A stretch of 14,316 bases of DNA from Flavobacteriales bacterium UBA5692 (GTDB taxonomy: Bacteria; Bacteroidota; Bacteroidia; Flavobacteriales_D; Sanyastnellaceae): NCBI GenBank assembly GCA_002420235.1, contig DIHQ01000120.1:1-14316 (forward strand), read 5' to 3'. The position numbers and the translations under genes were made by a program. The notes under the pieces were generated by a model that saw nothing but the letters and a program-made list of their open reading frames with translations, was not told the origin of the DNA and did not search any database. This document shows positions 7,840 through 14,316 of this stretch, piece by piece. How positions within the stretch are numbered: position 1 is the first letter of the stretch; the number at the start of each line of letters is the position of its first letter.

Positions 7840-8426
7840 GTTCGAAATCGCGAATTGCTGCACCGAAGTTCAGACCCACATTTTTGATGGGGGTTATGGG
7901 GGTTGTTATGTTCAGCGCACTTGACCTCAGTTCGTATTGCCATCCGACGGAAGAGGGCGACCGCATGGCAACCGCAATTAAAACAGCTGGAATGCTTCTT
8001 AACCGCCGTGTCCCAGACCCCACGGCTGAGGAATCTTATGACTACGCAGAATTGACGTGGCGCATGCTCGAAGATGTTGAATTTAAAGACGTCTATATCG
8101 AGGAGTTAGATGCTTACTATTGGAAACCCACTTTCGGTGACATTGTCAACGGACTGGAAGGCAAAGAGGTGCACATTACGGGATACATGATTCCTGTGGA
8201 TTTAGACGAAGACTTTTACGTCTTGAGCCGGTATCCCTTTGCCAATTGCTTCTTCTGTGGAGGAGCGGGTCCTGAATCAGTCATTGACTTGCGCTTCGAA
8301 GGAAAATCGCCTCGGGTGTACCAAACCGACGAAAGGTTAACCTTCGCTGGAAAATTCCGGCTGAATTCGGACGACGTTTACCAGATGAATTACATCTTGG
8401 ACGGCTGCTTCGAGCACACGCCTTAA
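7836..8426 (+). CDS. DUF3299-like exported protein of the ABC/FtsX operon
   Basis: This is a 196-residue protein with an N-terminal hydrophobic stretch (about 14-31) acting as signal peptide or anchor, so the rest is probably periplasmic. The core matches the DUF3299 pattern: a G-x-x-x-P segment GYMIPVDL (116-123), then F-Y-V-L and a cysteine motif NCFFCGGAGPESV (137-149), and a final beta-rich part T-F-A-G-K-F with Y-Q-M-N-Y-I-L. The C-x-x-C pair (138, 141) could bind a metal or be redox active. Its ATG overlaps the permease stop by four bases, and its own TAA stop overlaps the opposing trhO stop inside the palindrome TTAA. From memory, DUF3299 genes also accompany ABC/FtsX genes in gammaproteobacteria, including zinc-responsive loci. 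That parallel is an inference. Confidence 0.82.
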   Translation: MSSKSRIAAPKFRPTFLMGVMGVVMFSALDLSSYCHPTEEGDRMATAIKTAGMLLNRRVPDPTAEESYDYAELTWRMLEDVEFKDVYIEELDAYYWKPTFGDIVNGLEGKEVHITGYMIPVDLDEDFYVLSRYPFANCFFCGGAGPESVIDLRFEGKSPRVYQTDERLTFAGKFRLNSDDVYQMNYILDGCFEHTP

Positions 8427-9463
8427 GCATCATTTTCGTCCCGGGCTCGGAGTCTGAGCCGTCCTTTGTTGAAGATCCGCGCGCTGTTTTTTTTGCCTTT
8501 TCTCAATTTTCGCTGATCGACTTCAGACATTCCAATGATTTCATGGCATCGCTCACCACAGGTACCCTCGTACTTTTCCGCACAAGAAGGACACTGAATG
8601 AAGAGCAGGTTGCAGCTCACGTTGGAACAATTGGTGTGGTCGTCGCAAGAAGCACCACATTGATGACATTGAGCGATTACTTCATCAGAAATGCGTTCGG
8701 CCAGGCGTTCATCGAAAACAAAGTTCTTACCGATAAATCGATTTTCGAGCCCTTTTTCGCGGACCTGTCGCGTGTATTCGATGATGCCACCATCAAGCTG
8801 GTGGACATTTGGGAATCCTTTGTGCTTTAGCCAAGAGGACGCCTTTTCACAGCGGATTCCGCCTGTGCAGTACATGACAATATTTCTGTCTTTTTGCCCT
8901 TGCAGCATGTTTTCGACCAGTTGAATCTCTTCGCGAAATGTATCCGCATCTGGCGTAATTGCACCTTTGAAGTGGCCAACCTCGCTCTCGTAGTGATTTC
9001 GCATATCGATTAGAATGGTATCATCTTTGGTCGTTAGTTCATTGAACGATGTCGCATTCAAGTGAACACCCGTATCACAAACATCAAAGGCCTCATCATT
9101 GAGCCCATCCGCAACAATTTTCTCGCGAACTTTGATGGTCAGCTTGAAAAATGATTTCCCATCGTCGACAGAGTAATTCAGACGGATTCCGGATAGAAAA
9201 GAAATGCTGTAAAGGTGGGATTTGAAATCCTCGAATCGCCTTGTGGGAACAGAGATCTGAGCATTGATTCCTTCATAGGCAACATATGTGCGGCCCATAA
9301 CGTCCATTTCATCCCAGTGGGAAAACAAGTAGTCGCGAAAGAAGGCAGGATTCAAGATGTGCGCATACTGATAGAAAGAAATCGTCGTTCGACATTCCTC
9401 GCTTGTCTGCATTCGCTCCAAGAGCACCTTCCGGTCGACCAAGTTGCGCAGTTGTTGCTTCAT
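8423..9463 (-). CDS. trhO: Oxygen-dependent tRNA uridine-34 hydroxylase TrhO (rhodanese family)
   Basis: This 346-residue protein of the TrhO/YceA family hydroxylates U34 of certain tRNAs to 5-hydroxyuridine, the first step towards cmo5U or mo5U. An N-terminal acylphosphatase-like part (RTTISFYQYAHI, 25-36) is followed by a rhodanese domain with DMRNHYESEVGHFKGA (153-168) and the active-site loop YCTGGIRC (198-205), Cys199 being the catalytic residue by alignment to the family. The C-terminal extension is cysteine-rich (CHQCG...CPSC...CGERC, 266-306), as in E. coli TrhO. I chose the ATG at 9463; a GTG at 9478 would add five residues and cannot be excluded. It is a single gene, tail-to-tail with the DUF3299-like gene with overlapping stops. 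An imperfect -7-like TAACTTTA on the minus strand (9527-9520) lies upstream. Confidence 0.92.
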   Translation of the reverse strand: MKQQLRNLVDRKVLLERMQTSEECRTTISFYQYAHILNPAFFRDYLFSHWDEMDVMGRTYVAYEGINAQISVPTRRFEDFKSHLYSISFLSGIRLNYSVDDGKSFFKLTIKVREKIVADGLNDEAFDVCDTGVHLNATSFNELTTKDDTILIDMRNHYESEVGHFKGAITPDADTFREEIQLVENMLQGQKDRNIVMYCTGGIRCEKASSWLKHKGFPNVHQLDGGIIEYTRQVREKGLENRFIGKNFVFDERLAERISDEVIAQCHQCGASCDDHTNCSNVSCNLLFIQCPSCAEKYEGTCGERCHEIIGMSEVDQRKLRKGKKNSARIFNKGRLRLRARDENDA

Positions 9464-9595
9464 GCGATTACAAGTCACAGTGCCTCTCCAGCGCGGAGGG
9501 TCAGAAAGTTTAACGTTTATAAAGTTACGATAACTGGAATTGAAGCGTTTTAATCGTAGACTTGAAATATCTATTGGCGATTAGAAACCCTAGAC

Positions 9596-9787
9596 ATGTT
9601 GAATCTCTGCAAGAACGTCCTGCTCCGTGTGAGCTCCAACAAAAAGCTATTTGCCCAAGAACTTCGAAAGTCAATCAAACACCTTACTGGTGACGATATC
9701 AGGAAATTGAAAGCCTGGTGCACGGAACGGTTTCAGCAACACGCTGAACTTATCGATGCTGCTTTCCTAGCGTATCCGGCGATTTGA
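9596..9787 (+). CDS. 63-residue hypothetical protein, possibly conserved in Bacteroidota
   Basis: This small, basic, probably cytoplasmic helical protein begins MLNLCKNVLLRVSSNKKLFAQEL and continues K-S-I-K-H-L-T with R-K-L-K-A-W-C. From memory it resembles a short family in flavobacteria that starts with an L-C-K-x-V-L-x-K-V-S-F-D-x-x-L-F-x-K-E-L pattern, but I could not search. It has its own ATG at 9596 in an otherwise empty stretch of about 130 bases between trhO and queG. Its last 38 bases overlap the 3' end of queG on the other strand. There is no signal peptide, membrane segment or recognised domain. The function is unknown. Confidence 0.65.
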   Translation: MLNLCKNVLLRVSSNKKLFAQELRKSIKHLTGDDIRKLKAWCTERFQQHAELIDAAFLAYPAI

Positions 9788-10718
9788 AGGCCGCTTGAAG
9801 GTTGCGCATGAGGCCCTCGTAGCCAGTTCGATTCACAGCAGTTCCTTTAAATACATCGGAAAAGACCTCCTCTGTCATATCCTCCCAATCGGTGCGTTTC
9901 ATCTCGAGTAATTCCGAATGAGGCGTAAATTGAGGTTCACTGTGGGGTTTCGCACGGCGATTCCAAGGACACACCTCTTGGCACACGTCACACCCGAAAA
10001 CCCATGGCGCTAGGTGCTGATGGACAGGCTCAGGAATGGCACCGCGCAATTCGATGGTGAAATAACTGATGCACTTTGACCCGTCCACCACGCCCGATTG
10101 AATAATTGCTCCTGTGGGACAGGCGTCTATACAACGCGTGCACGTCCCGCAATGGTCGGTAGTTGGAGTGTCAGGCTCTAGGTCTACATCGATAATCAAT
10201 TCAGCAATGAAAAAGAAACTGCCCATCCGTTGGTTCAGAAGGAGGCTGTTCTTCCCGATCCATCCTAACCCGCTTTTGGTCGCCCAAGCGCGCTCGTGTA
10301 CCGGCGCTGAGTCTACAAAAACCCTCCCTTCAACATCTCCCCACTCAATGCGAGCCCACTTCATTAACTCCTTGAGTTTCCACTTAACGACATAATGGTA
10401 ATCCTGCCCTTGTGCGTAACTCGCCACCCTAGGCGCTTCCGAATCTGTGGGCTTGGCCTTGGTGTGGTAATTGAACAGTAATGAAACCACAGATTTGGCA
10501 CCCGGGACCAATTTTCGTGGATCCAGACGCTTATCCACATTGCGCGCCAAATAGGCCATTTCGCCATGATAATCACGGCGCAACCATTCTTCAAGCCTAT
10601 CAGCCTCATCCGACAAAAAGCCTGCACGAGAAATGCCCACAGCAGAAAATCCCAGTGCCTTGGCCTCGTGAACCAGTGCCCGCTTCCTATCCTGTGCTGT
10701 ATGTTCACTATTACTCAT
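9750..10718 (-). CDS. queG: Epoxyqueuosine reductase QueG
   Basis: This 322-residue cobalamin-dependent iron-sulfur enzyme catalyses the last step of queuosine synthesis, reducing epoxyqueuosine in the tRNA wobble position to queuosine. The cobalamin-binding N-terminal domain contains VDSAPVHERAWA (135-146), whose Asp136 matches the proposed general acid. Two [4Fe-4S] clusters are indicated by C-x2-C-x2-C-x3-C-P at 190-201, a lone Cys216, and C-x2-C-x3-C-P at 243-251, eight cysteines in all as in the family. The C-terminus is shorter than E. coli QueG (about 380 residues) and lacks an obvious HEAT-like tail, as in many Bacteroidota versions. It starts two bases after the ruvB stop, so the two are co-transcribed. 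Its 3' end overlaps the opposing 63-residue gene by 38 bases. Confidence 0.94.
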   Translation of the reverse strand: MSNSEHTAQDRKRALVHEAKALGFSAVGISRAGFLSDEADRLEEWLRRDYHGEMAYLARNVDKRLDPRKLVPGAKSVVSLLFNYHTKAKPTDSEAPRVASYAQGQDYHYVVKWKLKELMKWARIEWGDVEGRVFVDSAPVHERAWATKSGLGWIGKNSLLLNQRMGSFFFIAELIIDVDLEPDTPTTDHCGTCTRCIDACPTGAIIQSGVVDGSKCISYFTIELRGAIPEPVHQHLAPWVFGCDVCQEVCPWNRRAKPHSEPQFTPHSELLEMKRTDWEDMTEEVFSDVFKGTAVNRTGYEGLMRNLQAAFKSPDTLGKQHR

Positions 10719-10720
10719 GG

Positions 10721-11749
10721 TCAGCCTCCAAACAAGGTGCCATGCTCACCCTGTGGTGTGCGACCTAGATGTGCGTAAGCCGCTGCTGTGGCTTGGCGGC
10801 CTCGCGGTGTTCTAACCAACAACCCTTCTTGGATCAAATAGGGCTCGTACACTTCCTCTAACGTGCCAGGATTCTCACCAATTGCCGTCGCAATCGTTGA
10901 AGCACCTACGGGGCCTCCACCAAACTTATCAATGAGTGCTGTGAGGATGCGGTTATCCATCTCATCCAGTCCCTTACGATCCACGTTCAAAGCATCCAAA
11001 GCAAATTCCGTGATTTTCTGATCGATTGTACCATCGCCTTTAATCTCAGCGAAGTCCCTAACTCGACGCAGAAGCGCGTTTGCGATACGGGGAGTACCCC
11101 TTGAACGCGATGCAATTTCATAAGCTGCCGCATGCTCGATTGGCATGTGCAAAATTCCCGCACTGCGCTCCACTATATCCGTTAAAGTCTTGGCATCATA
11201 ATACTGCAAACGGAGATTGATGCCAAAACGTGCGCGCAGAGGCGCCGTCAAAAGCCCAGATCGCGTTGTGGCTCCCACTAAAGTGAATGGATTCAATTCA
11301 ATCTGCACAGTTCGGGCGTTCGGACCTGCATCGATGACCAAGTCTATACGATAGTCCTCCATCGCACTGTAGAGGTATTCTTCTACCACTGGCGAAAGTC
11401 GGTGAATCTCATCGATGAATAAGACATCGTTTTTCTCAAGATTGGTCAGTAGTCCTGCTAGGTCACCAGGCTTATCGAGCACGGGTCCAGAGGTCGTACG
11501 AATGGAAACGCCTAATTCATTCGCAATTATATTCGCGAGGGTGGTCTTCCCCAATCCGGGAGGACCGTGCAACAAAGTATGATCTAAGGCTTCTCCTCTG
11601 TTCGTAGCGGCTTGAACGAATACCCCAAGGTTTTCCAAAGCAGCGCGCTGACCCGTGAAGTCGTCGAAGCGGGCCGGACGCAGCACACGGTCAACTTCTC
11701 CATCAGAAGGTTGTTCGGCCTCTTTCCTCAAATCAAAATCCTCGATCAT
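10721..11749 (-). CDS. ruvB: Holliday junction branch-migration ATPase RuvB
   Basis: This 342-residue AAA+ motor forms hexameric rings with RuvA and drives branch migration of Holliday junctions during recombination and repair. Visible features are an N-terminal LRPARFDDFTGQ (23-34), Walker A GPPGLGKT (62-69), Walker B VLFIDEIH (109-116), sensor 1 GATTRSG (159-165) and the arginine-finger region LTAPLRARFG (167-176). The C-terminal winged-helix domain contains GGGPVG and TPRGRQ, which contact DNA in homologues. The length is normal for the family. It is the first gene of a pair with queG (two bases apart) and lies just downstream of the cytochrome oxidase terminator, so it is likely transcribed from its own promoter in the 77-base gap. 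A partial -7-like TAACTTGC sits seven bases before the ATG. Confidence 0.97.
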   Translation of the reverse strand: MIEDFDLRKEAEQPSDGEVDRVLRPARFDDFTGQRAALENLGVFVQAATNRGEALDHTLLHGPPGLGKTTLANIIANELGVSIRTTSGPVLDKPGDLAGLLTNLEKNDVLFIDEIHRLSPVVEEYLYSAMEDYRIDLVIDAGPNARTVQIELNPFTLVGATTRSGLLTAPLRARFGINLRLQYYDAKTLTDIVERSAGILHMPIEHAAAYEIASRSRGTPRIANALLRRVRDFAEIKGDGTIDQKITEFALDALNVDRKGLDEMDNRILTALIDKFGGGPVGASTIATAIGENPGTLEEVYEPYLIQEGLLVRTPRGRQATAAAYAHLGRTPQGEHGTLFGG

Positions 11750-11775
11750 AGTCGCAAGTTAATCCTGTTGGCCAT

Positions 11776-11810
11776 AAAAAAGCCCCACCGGTTGACCCGA
11801 CGAGGCTTTT
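11776..11810 (-). terminator. Intrinsic terminator of the cytochrome oxidase operon
   Basis: On the minus strand AAAAGCC (11810-11804) pairs with GGCTTTT (11784-11778) across a loop that can form its own small CGG/CCG stem. The 3' arm ends in a run of six T (11781-11776), so it works best as a terminator for minus-strand transcripts leaving ctaD. The A-run on the other side also makes it compatible with plus-strand termination, but no plus-strand gene ends here. It separates ctaD from ruvB. Confidence 0.8.
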
Positions 11811-11826
11811 CACAAAATTCTCTACT

Positions 11827-13584
11827 TCAGTGAATTTCTTCACCCGCTGACGCAGGCACAGTCTGCGGAACAAAATCAGCTTCGTGCTCTGGGTTCGAGT
11901 AGTCATAAGCCCAGCGATGGACTTCTGGAAGCGGTCCGTTCCAATTGCCGTGAACATGTTCGACTGGCGTAGTCCACTCCAAAGTGTTAGACTTCCAAGG
12001 GTTCTGCACCGCCCTTTGGCCGTAAAGGATGCTGTAGAAGAAATTGAACAAAAAGAACAACTGACCTATAGCTCCCACTATAGCGAACGTGGAAATGATG
12101 GGTTGCAGATCCATCACCGAATCCAAGAAATCAAAATTACTGTACTCGTAATAACGACGCGGTGCACCGGCGATGCCTACAAAATGCATAGGGAAGAACA
12201 CCCCATAGCCAGAAATTAGTGTCACCCAAAAGTGCGCATATCCAAGTTTGGTATTCATCATACGTCCAAACATCTTTGGAAACCAGTGGTAGATGCCCGC
12301 CAACATTCCAAAAATGGCAGACATGCCCATCACAATGTGAAAGTGCGCGACAACAAAATATGTGTCATGTACATTAACGTCCAAGGCAGAATCCGCCAAA
12401 ATGATTCCAGTCAATCCGCCCGTTACAAACGTGCTCACCAGACCAACACTGAACAACATAGCCGGGGTAAACCGAATGTTCCCCTGCCACAAAGTGGTTA
12501 TATAATTGAACGCCTTCACTGCGGATGGGATGGCAATGAGCAGCGTCGTGAATACGAAGACAGATCCGAGAAATGGATTCATGCCTGTTACGAACATGTG
12601 GTGGCCCCACACAATGAAACTCAAAAAGCCAATGCCCAAGATGGATCCGACCATGGCTTTGTAGCCAAAGATGGGCTTGCGCGCATTGGTCGCAATGACC
12701 TCAGAACTGATGCCCAGAGCAGGAAGCAGCACGATGTAAACCTCGGGGTGGCCTAAAAACCAAAACAAGTGCTGATATAGGATTGGCGAGCCTCCAGTGA
12801 CGTCAAGTGCCTCGCCACCTATGAAGATGTCCGATAGATAGAAGGCTGTACCCATGGTGCGGTCCATTAAAAGCAATACCACTGCCGAAACCAAAACAGG
12901 GAAGGACAACACCCCCAAAATTGCCGTAACCATAAAAGCCCAAATTGTCAAAGGCAGTCTCGTCATCGACATACCCTTTGTCCTGAGATTTATGATTGTA
13001 ACAACGTAATTCAATCCCCCCAAGAGCGAACTAACTACGAATAATACCATGGAAATCAACCATAGGGTCATTCCCATGCCACTTCCTGGCATAGCCTGAG
13101 GCAATGCACTCAATGGTGGATACACAGTCCATCCCCCTGAGGCAGCTCCACCTTCGACGAACAAGGACGTAATCATGATGACGCTCGAAAAGAAAAAGAA
13201 CCAATAGCTCAACATGTTGAGGAGACCCGATGCCATGTCACGGGCTCCAATTTGTAGAGGGATTAAAAGGTTTGAAAACGTTCCCGAGAGGCCGCCTGTC
13301 AAAACAAAAAACACCATTATTGTCCCGTGAATGGTGACCAATGCTAAATAGGCGTTACGGTCCAATACCCCGCCTGGTGCCCATTTACCCAAAAAAGTCT
13401 CTAAAATGGCGAAACTCTCACCGGGCCAACCCAATTGAAGACGGAAGAATACCGAGAGCATTACAGCTATGATTCCCATCAGTATCGCAGTAATCAAGAA
13501 CTGCTTAGCGATCATTTTGTGATCCTGAGTAAAGATATACTTCGAAATGAAGCTCTCTTCGTGATGATGTGCGTTTGCTCCCAT
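11827..13584 (-). CDS. ctaD: Cytochrome c oxidase subunit I (A1-type heme-copper oxidase)
   Basis: This 585-residue catalytic subunit of an aa3/caa3-type oxidase reduces oxygen to water at a heme a3-CuB centre and pumps protons. Twelve or so membrane helices fit the length. All metal ligands are visible: heme a His86 (TIHG) and His416; heme a3 His414 (VAHFHIV); CuB His279 (GHPEVY, 278-283) and His328-His329 (WGHHM), with Tyr283 for the His-Tyr crosslink. Proton-path residues are present: Asp116 (ARDMA), Glu281 in GHPEV marking the A1 subtype, and the K-channel Lys357 (SAVKAFN). The short cytoplasmic start M-G-A-N-A-H-H-H-E-E is His-rich. The gene begins two bases after the stop of the subunit II gene and ends in an intrinsic terminator, so ctaC-ctaD are the distal part of one operon. 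No subunit III or IV gene follows here, so those may be upstream, beyond the window. Confidence 0.97.
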   Translation of the reverse strand: MGANAHHHEESFISKYIFTQDHKMIAKQFLITAILMGIIAVMLSVFFRLQLGWPGESFAILETFLGKWAPGGVLDRNAYLALVTIHGTIMVFFVLTGGLSGTFSNLLIPLQIGARDMASGLLNMLSYWFFFFSSVIMITSLFVEGGAASGGWTVYPPLSALPQAMPGSGMGMTLWLISMVLFVVSSLLGGLNYVVTIINLRTKGMSMTRLPLTIWAFMVTAILGVLSFPVLVSAVVLLLMDRTMGTAFYLSDIFIGGEALDVTGGSPILYQHLFWFLGHPEVYIVLLPALGISSEVIATNARKPIFGYKAMVGSILGIGFLSFIVWGHHMFVTGMNPFLGSVFVFTTLLIAIPSAVKAFNYITTLWQGNIRFTPAMLFSVGLVSTFVTGGLTGIILADSALDVNVHDTYFVVAHFHIVMGMSAIFGMLAGIYHWFPKMFGRMMNTKLGYAHFWVTLISGYGVFFPMHFVGIAGAPRRYYEYSNFDFLDSVMDLQPIISTFAIVGAIGQLFFLFNFFYSILYGQRAVQNPWKSNTLEWTTPVEHVHGNWNGPLPEVHRWAYDYSNPEHEADFVPQTVPASAGEEIH

Positions 13585-13586
13585 GA

Positions 13587-14316
13587 TTAAAGCGATGCAG
13601 TTGCGTTAGGTGTTTCTTCGGTCGTTACGGCTTGCTCCATTTCTGGCTCATCAGAGCCCTCTTTGACCAAGAACTCTTCTTGCTCAGCAAGCCAAGCATC
13701 GTATTGTTCTTCGGTTTCAACAACAACCTTGATTTGCATATTGAAGTGAGCGGCTCCACAAACTTTATTACACAAGAGGACATAATCGAATTCAGGATTG
13801 TTCAATACCATGCGCATGGAGTCCGTTGTGATAGTTGGTGTCATTTTGAAACGCGTAGGGACTCCGGGGACAGTATTCATTTGAGCACGGAATTGAGGCA
13901 TGTATGCGGAGTGTATTACATCACGAGAGCGAAAAACGAATTCTACCTCTTTGCCTATTGGCAAGTGAAACTCTCCTTTTACAATTCGATCGTCCATTCC
14001 TGATTCCCACGCGCTTAGATTGCTATCAAAGTTGAATTCACGAATCTCTTGAATACGTTGACGGTGACGCTGTAATCTGTAAAGTTTGTCTTCTTTTGCC
14101 TCATAAGCAGCATCTGTAAGGATGGTGAGTTTGTCAGAAGCTAACATCTCATCAATTTCTAAGATTCGCGATTCAATAGAAGCCTTGAACGCCAAGTGAT
14201 CGTCATGATTGCCGTGGCTATGGTCACCATCGCTGTGATTACCGTGGCCGTGATGATTTTGGCCTTCATCGATGTGATCACTGTGGCTGTGGTCACTCTC
14301 GCCGTGGTCGTCGTGA
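13587..14316 (-). CDS. ctaC: Cytochrome c oxidase subunit II with His-rich insertion, N-terminus missing
   Basis: The frame is open to the right edge, so the 242 visible residues are the C-terminal part of subunit II; the two membrane helices and start codon lie outside. The CuA electron-entry centre is complete: His135 in DVIHSAYMP, then C182-N-K-V-C186-G-A-A-H190-F-N-M193 (numbering from the first visible codon). The CNKxC form is usual in Bacteroidota. Before the CuA fold there is an unusual 40-residue tract of His, Asp, Gly and Ser (13 His and 9 Asp), then a charged, probably helical stretch of about 50 residues (from A-F-K-A-S-I-E-S-R through R-Q-R-I-Q-E-I-R-E). This sits where most homologues pass directly from the first strands of the domain to DD-x-I-V-x-G-E-F-H-L-P. 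The C-terminal tail is acidic. An internal TTG at 14195 is not the start, since homology and an open frame extend further upstream. Confidence 0.92.
   Translation of the reverse strand, partial: HDDHGESDHSHSDHIDEGQNHHGHGNHSDGDHSHGNHDDHLAFKASIESRILEIDEMLASDKLTILTDAAYEAKEDKLYRLQRHRQRIQEIREFNFDSNLSAWESGMDDRIVKGEFHLPIGKEVEFVFRSRDVIHSAYMPQFRAQMNTVPGVPTRFKMTPTITTDSMRMVLNNPEFDYVLLCNKVCGAAHFNMQIKVVVETEEQYDAWLAEQEEFLVKEGSDEPEMEQAVTTEETPNATASL
14196..14315 (-). repeat. Low-complexity His/Asp-coding tract in subunit II
   Basis: On the minus strand this 120-base stretch is a string of CAC/CAT, GAC/GAT, GGC/GGT, AGC/AGT and AAT codons encoding motifs such as H-S-H-S-D-H, H-H-G-H-G-N-H and H-S-H-G-N-H-D-D-H. 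Short imperfect units of the form GAYCAYRGYCAC recur, as expected for a tract that grows and shrinks by slippage or unequal exchange. The reading frame is intact through it, and it continues to the window edge. Its composition differs sharply from the flanking coding sequence. Confidence 0.8.

Noticed and set aside
12232..12756. Plus-strand open frame of 174 codons inside ctaD
   Set aside because: It is antisense to a highly conserved oxidase region containing the metal ligands and has no homology-like features of its own.
14195..14195. TTG at 14195 as the start of subunit II
   Set aside because: The frame continues open through the His-rich tract to the edge, and the two membrane helices needed in subunit II must lie further upstream.
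14196..14316. CRISPR-like or direct-repeat array at the right edge
   Set aside because: The repetition follows codon periodicity in an open frame of ctaC, with no constant repeat length or unique spacers.

Overview
The window looks like a piece of a Bacteroidota chromosome, most likely Flavobacteriales. The protein families point there: a Bacteroidota-style caa3/aa3 cytochrome oxidase (subunit II CuA motif C-N-K-x-C), a monofunctional proline dehydrogenase, and a sortilin/VPS10-type beta-propeller protein. Some upstream regions carry the Bacteroidota promoter element TAnnTTTG, and no Shine-Dalgarno sequences stand out. I found no tRNA, rRNA, insertion sequence, phage gene or CRISPR array. The region reads as ordinary, densely packed chromosome with short genes or operons that switch strand often.

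Layout from left to right. (1) Positions 1-4181, minus strand: three genes joined by start/stop overlaps, transcribed as M20 dipeptidase, then LEA14-like lipoprotein, then a large secreted VPS10/BNR-repeat protein that runs off the left edge. (2) Positions 4302-5492, plus: monofunctional proline dehydrogenase, divergent from the dipeptidase. (3) Positions 5536-5943, minus: a small membrane-anchored, cysteine-rich protein resembling DUF4258 proteins. (4) Positions 6002-8426, plus: a tightly coupled trio of ABC ATPase, FtsX/MacB-type permease and a DUF3299-like exported protein. (5) Positions 8423-9463, minus: tRNA uridine hydroxylase TrhO, whose stop codon overlaps that of the preceding gene. 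(6) Positions 9596-9787, plus: a 63-residue hypothetical protein. (7) Positions 9750-11749, minus: ruvB followed by queG, two bases apart. (8) Positions 11827-14316, minus: cytochrome c oxidase subunit II (5' end beyond the right edge) followed by subunit I, ending in a clear intrinsic terminator at 11776-11810.

The functions are mostly housekeeping. They cover aerobic respiration (CtaC/CtaD), proline and peptide catabolism that feeds it, tRNA wobble-base modification (TrhO, QueG), Holliday-junction migration (RuvB) and envelope transport. The least understood parts are the ABC/FtsX/DUF3299 trio, the two small proteins, and a strongly histidine/aspartate-rich insertion in subunit II of the oxidase at the right edge. 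I see no convincing evidence for an entirely new system. The trio and the His-rich oxidase insertion are the best candidates for a second look.
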